27,577 nt of DNA from a virus: positions 1 to 27,577 of IMG/VR virus record IMGVR_UViG_3300046683_000247; one strand, written 5' to 3'. A program made the position numbers and the translations under genes. How positions within the stretch are numbered: position 1 is the first letter of the stretch; every line of letters starts with the position of its first letter. The notes beneath the pieces were generated by a model that was not told where the DNA came from, made no database searches, and saw nothing but the letters and a program-made list of their open reading frames with translations. Positions 22,519 through 27,577 of the stretch are shown piece by piece.

Positions 22519-22823
22519 GCAGCCACTCCAGCTACACCGGCCGCTATACACGCTCGGGCTATCAGCCAACGCCGTTCGACGCCGTCGAGATCGCCACCGT
22601 GCGAACCATGCGCGCCGCCGGCTGCGGCCTGAAAAGCATCGCCGCCGCCCTCGGCCGCGCCAAATCCGCCGTCGCCCGTTATATCCCCCCCGACGCCCAT
22701 GACGGCTGGGACGCAGCGCCGCCGACCCGGCCCACCGGCGACGACGCCTCCCTCTACGCCCGCTGGGAAGCCCGCATGCCCGAACTGCGCGCCGCCATGC
22801 GCAAAGCCGGGGCGCAGCCATGA
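22515..22823 (+). CDS. HTH DNA-binding protein
   Basis: A 102-aa protein from ATG 22515, coupled to rusA. It contains a helix-turn-helix, FDAVEIATVRTMRAAGCGLK then SIAAALGRAKSAVARYIP (residues about 21-57), resembling the HTH at the start of recombinase- and transposase-type proteins. A polar linker and a short C-terminal helix (RWEARMPELRAAMRK) follow. It may regulate the early operon or help form a replication complex. No more precise assignment is possible. Confidence 0.6.
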   Translation: MSSHSSYTGRYTRSGYQPTPFDAVEIATVRTMRAAGCGLKSIAAALGRAKSAVARYIPPDAHDGWDAAPPTRPTGDDASLYARWEARMPELRAAMRKAGAQP

Positions 22824-23014
22824 CCACCGCCCAGCTCCACGCCGACGTGCACGAAACGATCGCCATCTGGCGCCGCCGCCGCATGCTGCCGCAGAGCGTG
22901 TGGTACGCCCTCACTGGCGTCGGCGACCACGACGCCTCCTGGTTCCGCGTCGAGCAGTACATGTCCGCCTGGCTCGCCTCCCGCGAGTGTCACTCACTCC
23001 AACGCGTGGGATAG
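22820..23014 (+). CDS. Unknown protein (64 aa)
   Basis: ATG 22820 overlaps the previous stop. The product is helical and rich in Trp, Arg and His (IAIWRRRRMLPQSVWYALTG, SWFRVEQYMSAWLAS). It ends at TAG 23012-23014, just before the next gene's GTG. Basic, aromatic composition could mean nucleic-acid binding. No family is recognised. Confidence 0.5.
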   Translation: MTTAQLHADVHETIAIWRRRRMLPQSVWYALTGVGDHDASWFRVEQYMSAWLASRECHSLQRVG

Positions 23015-23019
23015 GTATC

Positions 23020-23892
23020 GTGGATGATCTACCGCAACCTCTCGTCCCTGCCGACCATGATGTCAGCATGCTCAGCGACTTCCGTCTGCACGTCGATCGG
23101 CTGCTGGCAAGTGAACTAGTCGCTATCGGCACGCCCGAAGAATGTTGGGCCGCTTTGATGTTGTGGTGCCGCGCCTGGAAGCAGATCCCCGGCGGCTCAC
23201 TGCCAAACGACGAGCGCGCTCTTGCCGGTTTCTCCGGCGCCGGCAGGCAATGGAAGAAGGTACGCCAGATGGCGCTGCATGGCTTCGTGTTGTGCGCTGA
23301 CGGCCGCTTTTATCATCCCGTGCTATGCGATGAAGTTAAACGCGCCTACCGCTCCCGTGCCGCGAACGTGCAACGCCGAGAAACTGATCGGAAACGCCTC
23401 TCGCAATGGCGCGAGAAACGCTCTGGAAACGGACTTGAAACGCCGTACGAAACGCGTTTCGTCGCGGAAGTAACGGAAGAGACGGAAGAGACTCAAGAAC
23501 CTTTAGGCACCGAAGGTGCTGCTAGGCCCTGTTTAAAGAACTTAAACTCTGAGACTGCCGCTGCGCGCGCGCTAGGCGACGAACCCATCCTCGAAACGCT
23601 CGACCCCGCGCTCCCCGACAGCGAAGGAAGTTTAAAAAAATTCATCGATAGGGCTCCTGTCGCTCGCTCCGCTCGCTCTGCGGCTGTCGCCGCCTTACGC
23701 CGGGATCAGCTTGTGCAAAAACTCATCCGCTTCTCGACTGCCACTATGCAAGAACCGGAACTGTCACTCGCTGTCGGCGGACTCTGCGGCGCCGACCCGA
23801 AACTCGGCGAGCAATGGTGGCTCGATCACGTCGACAAGCTGATGCGCGCCGAGCACTGGGACGACACCGCGCACCTGGACGCCGCCGAATGA
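23020..23892 (+). CDS. DUF1376-like replication protein
   Basis: A 290-aa protein from GTG 23020, chosen for the GGGATAGG ribosome site and the stop of the previous gene just upstream. The upstream in-frame extension is a shadow. The N-terminal 110 residues carry the DUF1376 pattern: HDVSMLSDFRLHVDRLLASE, MLWCRAWKQIPGGSLPND, AGRQWKKVRQMALHGF and DGRFYHPVLCDEVKRAYRSR. The middle is acidic and low in complexity (EVTEETEETQE). The C-terminal part is charged and helical. Such proteins are often replication initiators or helicase loaders near phage origins. The role here is by family analogy. Confidence 0.7.
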   Translation: MDDLPQPLVPADHDVSMLSDFRLHVDRLLASELVAIGTPEECWAALMLWCRAWKQIPGGSLPNDERALAGFSGAGRQWKKVRQMALHGFVLCADGRFYHPVLCDEVKRAYRSRAANVQRRETDRKRLSQWREKRSGNGLETPYETRFVAEVTEETEETQEPLGTEGAARPCLKNLNSETAAARALGDEPILETLDPALPDSEGSLKKFIDRAPVARSARSAAVAALRRDQLVQKLIRFSTATMQEPELSLAVGGLCGADPKLGEQWWLDHVDKLMRAEHWDDTAHLDAAE

Positions 23893-23912
23893 CCTGCCCC
23901 GAGGTTTGAGCC

Positions 23913-24356
23913 ATGAAACCGAGTGTAGATGAGCGAGTGCGGTTCGAGGCTCTGTTTGAACCAGAGCCGGACACTGGTTGCTGGCTGTGGATCGGTACAC
24001 AGAACTATCGGGTTGGATATGGAAAGTTCAATGTTCAGATAGCGCCGCGTATTTGGAAGACAGATTACGCTCATCGCGTGTCATGGCGGCTGTATCGCGG
24101 AGAAATCTCCGCTGACTTGGTTGTGGATCACCTGTGCAGAAATCCCCTGTGCGTCAATCCAGATCATCTTGAGCCGGTGACGCGGCAGAAGAATGCAATT
24201 CGCGGTGATATGTACAACGGCGAGACATGCCGACAGGGACACCCTTACTCAGGCAAGAACCTTTACATTAGGCCAGACAACGGCAAACGAGCTTGCAAGC
24301 AGTGTCAAACACAGGCCCAGCGTTTGCGCAGAGCACGTAAGAGGTCGGGCGCATGA
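23913..24356 (+). CDS. HNH endonuclease with C-terminal zinc module
   Basis: A 147-aa protein from ATG 23913, preceded by GAGG. The HNH core spans residues 54-90: AHRVSW (His54), VVDHLCRNPLCVNPDHLEPV with Asp72-His73, Asn82 and His85. A second module follows: C106-x3-H110 and C128-x2-C131 (CRQGHPYSGKNLY, then RACKQCQTQAQRLRR). The gene is richer in A and T than its neighbours, a common trait of mobile HNH genes. It may act as a free-standing homing-type nuclease. Confidence 0.8.
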   Translation: MKPSVDERVRFEALFEPEPDTGCWLWIGTQNYRVGYGKFNVQIAPRIWKTDYAHRVSWRLYRGEISADLVVDHLCRNPLCVNPDHLEPVTRQKNAIRGDMYNGETCRQGHPYSGKNLYIRPDNGKRACKQCQTQAQRLRRARKRSGA

Positions 24357-24631
24357 TTTGTGAGTTGTGCCACGGCACCGGCTATGCCATCCGCCATCCC
24401 TTGGTCGCCGGCACCAATCTCGGCGACACTCCCGCTGGCACATACCCGTCACCACCGCACCCCTGCCCCGAATGCAACGGCACCGGCATCGCCTCCTGCT
24501 GCGACACCGCAGGCAGCGCAAAGGGTGACGAGCCGGTGACACTTCACCCGCTGCTGTTCGGCGAGCCGCGGCCGGCATCGGTGGTCAACCGCGACCGACC
24601 CTGGCCGACCTACGCCCCGGTCAATCCGTGA
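24353..24631 (+). CDS. DnaJ-type zinc-finger protein
   Basis: A 92-aa protein from ATG 24353 (ATGA overlap). It carries two CxxCxGxG elements (residues 3-10 CELCHGTG and 38-45 CPECNGTG) and a CC pair, typical of a DnaJ-like zinc ribbon. The rest is Pro-rich. It may bind zinc and a partner protein. No J domain is present, so it is not a full co-chaperone. Confidence 0.6.
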   Translation: MICELCHGTGYAIRHPLVAGTNLGDTPAGTYPSPPHPCPECNGTGIASCCDTAGSAKGDEPVTLHPLLFGEPRPASVVNRDRPWPTYAPVNP

Positions 24632-25110
24632 TTGAACCGTCACCGCAGCGCCGCCAGCACGACCGCATCAGCCGCGACGCCGCGCAGCTCGCCGACAGCG
24701 CCGGGCTCATCGGCGTGCCGTGGCGCGCCGAGGGGTTGCTCGCCCGCCTCGAGCGCCACGGCGACATCGGCCGCAGGGAGCGCGCAGCCGGGGAGCTTTT
24801 CGCCGAATTGTTCCACCTCGCCCACCTCGACCCCCTCAAGGCCGCGGACATGGGGCAGCGCAGCGACCGAGCACCTACGACGGCATATGGCGGCGATCGC
24901 ACGCGGCGGCGCATCAACGACGCCCTCGACGCACTCGGCGGCATTAGCTCGCCTGGCGGCTCGTGTGCCTGGTTCGTCGTCGGCTGCGAATTGCCGATGG
25001 CCGAATGGGCGAGGCGACAGGAGTGGAGCGGAAAACCGATACGGCCGGAAGTGGCAAAGGGCGTCTTGCTCGCCACCCTCGGCTCGCTGGCCCGGCACTT
25101 CGGAGCGTGA
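24628..25110 (+). CDS. DUF6456-like DNA-binding/regulatory protein
   Basis: A 160-aa protein starting at GTG 24628, overlapping the previous stop. The C-terminal half (RRINDALDALGGISSPGGSC, then WFVVGCELPMAEWARRQEW, PIRPEVAKGVLLATLGSLARH) matches the pattern of DUF6456-type proteins in alphaproteobacteria. The N-terminal half is charged and helical. Its family is often linked to regulation, but the target is unknown. Confidence 0.5.
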   Translation: MIEPSPQRRQHDRISRDAAQLADSAGLIGVPWRAEGLLARLERHGDIGRRERAAGELFAELFHLAHLDPLKAADMGQRSDRAPTTAYGGDRTRRRINDALDALGGISSPGGSCAWFVVGCELPMAEWARRQEWSGKPIRPEVAKGVLLATLGSLARHFGA

Positions 25111-25111
25111 C

Positions 25112-26182
25112 GTGGAAACAATCTCACGAGCGGACGCAAAAGCGGCAGGCGAGATTTATTATTTTACCGGGGTTCCATGTTCATATGGACACATCTCGGA
25201 CAGGTCGGTGCGTAATTACACTTGCGTCGAATGCGAATACGCAAGAAAACGCGGTGAAGTACTCCAATGCGATTTGCCACAATGTTGCATATGCGGCTCG
25301 CAAGTAAGAGCGCCAGGCCATGCAACGTGTTCTGGCGAATGCCAATCTATTTGGGATGCGGCAAAGCAGCGAACAAAATACGCATTACGGCCAAAGCTAC
25401 GCATTAAGATATGCCCTGGCTGTGGCACCCACCACAAAACGAAATATAAACAATTCTGCTCGGCCGAATGCCACGCACAGCATCTGAGCAAACCGCAACG
25501 CGAGCCGGTGCCGTGTTTAGTTTGCGGCCTGATAAACGCCGAGCTGAACCAGAAGCTATGCTCCGACAAATGTAGGAAACAGCGCAACAAACAACTGCGC
25601 ACCGAAGGACAGCGCCGGAAAGTCGAACGCGGGTATGTCGCGGAATATGGGCGGCACATACGCGCCAAGGTCGCGGCGGCTGTCGCTGTCGCTAGGCAAC
25701 TCGGCGTCGTGCCAAAGCCCGAGCGCAACACAACGCCGAAATCTACAACAACGGATGACCTAACCCCGGATCAAGAAGGTTGGCTCTTCAACTTCCTACA
25801 AATGCGCAGGCGAATGAACCATGCCGGAATATGTTACGCCTGCGGTTCTCGTTTGACGTATCGTAGACGGGGATCGGGACACCAAAGAACCAAATTTTGT
25901 TCGACGAAATGCAATTATATCTTCAACGTCTACAAGGCAAGATACGACGCCGGGTTGAAGGAGTGCAGGTGCGGCGCCGCCTTCTTCGCAACTAGGAAGC
26001 ACACACGTTACTGCTCGACGGCATGCAGCAAAGCCGCCGAGCAACAACAGGGACGGGATTACCGCAAAGCACACCCCGAGCGGAAACAACTGAAACGGAG
26101 GCGCGAACGAGAACAATACGCCGTAATGATCGCATTCAGACGAATGGGATTGCTCCCAACGACAGGAGAAATAAAAACATGA
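25112..26182 (+). CDS. Orphan protein with six zinc knuckles
   Basis: A 356-aa protein read from GTG 25112, just after the previous stop. The upstream open extension shadows that gene. It contains six Cys-rich elements, mostly of the form C-x2-C-x(11-18)-C-x3-C: a C-x2-H/C-x2-C module (23-41), then 58-77, 101-120, 135-154, 241-267 and 285-305. Several end in FCS-x-x-C or YCS-x-x-C, as in treble-clef fingers. Basic helices and a hydrophobic motif (VAVARQLGVVP and AVMIAFRRMGLLP) follow two finger groups, suggesting internal duplication. No catalytic motif is seen. Base use is AT-richer than nearby genes. Confidence 0.65.
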   Translation: METISRADAKAAGEIYYFTGVPCSYGHISDRSVRNYTCVECEYARKRGEVLQCDLPQCCICGSQVRAPGHATCSGECQSIWDAAKQRTKYALRPKLRIKICPGCGTHHKTKYKQFCSAECHAQHLSKPQREPVPCLVCGLINAELNQKLCSDKCRKQRNKQLRTEGQRRKVERGYVAEYGRHIRAKVAAAVAVARQLGVVPKPERNTTPKSTTTDDLTPDQEGWLFNFLQMRRRMNHAGICYACGSRLTYRRRGSGHQRTKFCSTKCNYIFNVYKARYDAGLKECRCGAAFFATRKHTRYCSTACSKAAEQQQGRDYRKAHPERKQLKRRREREQYAVMIAFRRMGLLPTTGEIKT

Positions 26183-26691
26183 CCTATATCGATACCGGGA
26201 CCATCGGCGCCAAGGTGCAGTCATGGCACGCAGCCAACCCACGCGACTTGTTGAAGCGGGTGATCGACGATCACCCAGGCGCAGACCGGGCCGCCCTCTT
26301 CCATTTGTTTCTGGAGAAACTGAAGGAAGAGGACGACAGCGATTATGTGGATACGATCATCGAGTACTGGTTTGTAAACAACTACCACAGCCTAATCGGC
26401 TTTACGGCAAAACGCCAGCAAGCCGCCAAGGCCCAGCGGGAAGAATGGATCGCCGGGACCGAGGCCAAGCTCAGCCAGAAGATCGCCGAGGCAGCAACGG
26501 TGGTGCTTTCGGAAATGATCATGCCGAACGGCAAGCAGCTCGCCGCTTGCACCGGGCAAGAATGCGTGGACTTGCAGCGCAGAATGGGAAGCTGGCTCGG
26601 CAAGGTCGTGCGGCGCGTCAAGCCTGATCAGACCGTTGGCGACGCGCTGACCGAGGAGGATCTACAAACCCTCTACGCAAAACGCGCTTGA
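26179..26691 (+). CDS. Unknown early protein (170 aa)
   Basis: ATG 26179 has a clear AGGAG ribosome site and overlaps the zinc-knuckle gene's stop. The open frame extends far upstream but is a shadow there. It is mostly helical, with SWHAANPRDLLKRVIDDHPG, a long charged helix (AKRQQAAKAQREEWIAG) and a C-terminal region with VGDALTEEDLQTLYAKRA. It is the last gene of the early operon before the hairpin at 26723. No family is recognised. Confidence 0.6.
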   Translation: MTYIDTGTIGAKVQSWHAANPRDLLKRVIDDHPGADRAALFHLFLEKLKEEDDSDYVDTIIEYWFVNNYHSLIGFTAKRQQAAKAQREEWIAGTEAKLSQKIAEAATVVLSEMIMPNGKQLAACTGQECVDLQRRMGSWLGKVVRRVKPDQTVGDALTEEDLQTLYAKRA

Positions 26692-26722
26692 CAACGCGAA
26701 GTTAAGCTGAATGCTGCGGTTA

Positions 26723-26746
26723 GGTGTGAGAGTTGTCTCTCACACC
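26723..26746 (+). terminator. Strong hairpin after the early operon
   Basis: Ten-base perfect arms GGTGTGAGAG and CTCTCACACC with a four-base loop TTGT, 32 bases after the stop of the last early gene. No T-run follows, so it is not a standard intrinsic terminator and could be an attenuator, an mRNA stabiliser or a regulator-binding site. Confidence 0.55.
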
Positions 26747-26803
26747 CTACCCAGCCACAATATCTAGATCCGCCATGCCCGAGCCTCGGCCACGGAGTCG
26801 GCA

Positions 26804-26962
26804 ATGATTGTCGAGATCCTGTTCGTCGTCTGCATGTTTTTGTGGTTTCTGAGCATCATCCCGGTGCCTCAGATGTCCAATTACGGCTGGGCGAGCGGCT
26901 GGATGGCTTTCATCGCCGTGTTGCTTTTGGGTGTGTTTATCTTCATGCCCGGCTTGCGATGA
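26804..26962 (+). CDS. Small membrane protein (52 aa)
   Basis: ATG 26804 to TGA 26960-26962. Two membrane segments are evident (IVEILFVVCMFLWFLSIIPV and GWMAFIAVLLLGVFIFM) joined by a short loop. The stop overlaps the HNH start as ATGA. Its place directly before HNH and the terminase hints at a late gene, possibly a holin-like protein, but this is not demonstrable. Confidence 0.55.
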   Translation: MIVEILFVVCMFLWFLSIIPVPQMSNYGWASGWMAFIAVLLLGVFIFMPGLR

Positions 26963-27294
26963 CCGCGCCGAGCCGTGGCGGTAGCCGATATTTCTACCAT
27001 ACGCCGGCCTGGAAAGCGCTTCGTAGCCAGGCTCTCGCTCGCGGCCACTGGCGCTGTGCCATCTGCGGCATCTCCGTTGCCCGTCCCGGTCAAGCCCGCG
27101 TCGACCACATCCAACCCGTCCGCACCCACCCGCACCTGGCACTAACCCTCGCCAACCTGCGCGTGTTGTGCGCCAAACACGACAACCAATCCCATCGCGA
27201 AAAAATGAGCGGCAACGGCGCCCGAGACGCACGTTTCACCGGTTGCGACGCCCGCGGCATCCCGTTGGACCCGAACCACCATTGGCGGGCATAG
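26959..27294 (+). CDS. HNH endonuclease next to terminase
   Basis: A 111-aa protein from ATG 26959. The motif is clear: HTPAWKALRSQALARGHWRC, C33-x2-C36, ARVDHIQPV (Asp49-His50), LTLANLRVLCAKHDNQSHR with Asn66 and C71-x2-H74. In many phages an HNH protein lies beside the terminase and stimulates cutting of DNA at packaging, as established for HK97 gp74. The same arrangement here suggests the same role. Confidence 0.85.
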   Translation: MTAPSRGGSRYFYHTPAWKALRSQALARGHWRCAICGISVARPGQARVDHIQPVRTHPHLALTLANLRVLCAKHDNQSHREKMSGNGARDARFTGCDARGIPLDPNHHWRA

Positions 27295-27379
27295 GGTTAC
27301 GACGTATGAATTTCGCGGGCCAAACCCGGGTTCTCGGCCGGCCTCCCGGCGAGGTGAGCCGCCCCCCCCGGTTTAATAC

Positions 27380-27577
27380 ATGAAGCCTGGTCGTCGATCA
27401 CGCGCATCGCTGATGGTTCAATCGGATGTATTGGAAACGATCGAACGTCTCCAGCCACCACATCATCTGACTGACGAGCAACGTGCAGTGTGGTGGCCGA
27501 TCGTATCGGGGCATCCAGTACAGTGGTTTGATGCGGGCAGCGTGCCGCTGTTGGCACAGCTATGTCGGCACGTGGTA
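27380..27577 (+). CDS. Terminase small subunit, P27-like (partial)
   Basis: ATG 27380 begins an open frame running off the window (66 codons seen). After a basic leader, MKPGRRSRASLMVQSDVLET, it has PPHHLTDEQRAVWWPIVSGH and then WFDAGSVPLLAQLCRHVV, which matches the P27 small terminase pattern. This subunit recognises phage DNA and recruits the large subunit, presumably encoded just beyond the window. Confidence 0.75.
   Translation, partial: MKPGRRSRASLMVQSDVLETIERLQPPHHLTDEQRAVWWPIVSGHPVQWFDAGSVPLLAQLCRHVV

Noticed and set aside
22699-23019. N-terminal extension of the DUF1376-like gene
   Set aside because: It is Arg/Pro-rich and overlaps the HTH and 64-aa genes. GTG 23020 has a ribosome site and gives the expected family N-terminus.
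24632-25111. Upstream open extension of the zinc-knuckle gene, giving a 516-aa frame
   Set aside because: It runs in another frame over the 160-aa DUF6456-like gene and has a Ser/Arg/Pro-rich composition typical of a shadow. The zinc-knuckle part begins to look like protein only after 25112.
27330-27356. GC-rich imperfect hairpin upstream of the terminase, considered as part of a cos site
   Set aside because: The stem is bulged, and no repeated terminase-binding sites or conserved cut site can be recognised.
27306-27383. 25-aa frame ending in an ATGA overlap with the small terminase
   Set aside because: Short, low in complexity and without a clear ribosome site. Overlap alone is weak evidence in GC-rich sequence.

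Overview
This window is part of a high-GC temperate siphovirus genome. It runs from the head-tail connector genes through the tail and fibre genes, integrase, recombination, immunity and early/replication genes to the start of the small terminase gene. Alphaproteobacterial, probably Rhizobiales-like, hosts are suggested by very dense GTG/ATGA-coupled coding, high third-position GC and the kinds of hypothetical proteins present. That host call is an inference. No host genes, rRNA, tRNA or CRISPR array were seen.

Layout. (1) 1-13611, plus strand: the late morphogenesis operon. It holds the end of a head-tail connector gene, a head-closure protein, a tail-terminator-like protein, an HK97 gp10-like protein, a major tail protein, a tail assembly chaperone with a likely programmed -1 frameshift, a tape measure protein (545 aa), a tail-tip/hub-like protein (910 aa), a pair of paralogous small proteins, a 936-aa fibre with an S74 self-cleaving chaperone domain, a tail accessory protein, a LamG-like protein and a small membrane protein. 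(2) 13653-13946, minus strand: a small secreted protein, a possible lysogenic-conversion gene. (3) 13947-14278: a non-coding region rich in inverted repeats, the best attP candidate. (4) 14279-18534, minus strand: one long overlapping operon with small unknown and membrane proteins, a YqaJ-type exonuclease, a Bet/RecT annealing protein, a 69-aa protein and a tyrosine integrase. (5) 18535-19515: the immunity region, with a repressor-like HTH gene flanked by two identical 14-bp operators. (6) 19516-26691, plus strand: the early operon, with an HTH-like small protein, unknown small proteins, a Dam-type adenine methyltransferase, a PD-(D/E)XK nuclease, RusA, an HTH protein, a DUF1376-like replication protein, an HNH endonuclease, zinc-finger proteins and a DUF6456-like protein. 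(7) 26804-27577: a small membrane protein, an HNH endonuclease and a P27-like small terminase, which begins the packaging module.

How it works together. The repressor probably binds the repeated operator CGGAATAAATTCCG. One copy lies exactly between the -35 and -10 boxes of the integrase/recombination operon, the other just upstream of the early operon. Bet, the exonuclease, RusA and the PD-(D/E)XK nuclease would process phage DNA during recombination and replication. The methyltransferase could protect it. HNH and terminase would start packaging.

Tail genes, the att-like region and int are contiguous without host DNA, so the sequence appears to represent the circular or virion form rather than an integrated prophage. 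The most notable observations are the recoding site, the operator architecture, the 42-bp perfectly conserved patch between the paralogous tail-region genes, an integrase lacking the usual first catalytic arginine, the Dam/nuclease pair and an orphan protein with six zinc knuckles.
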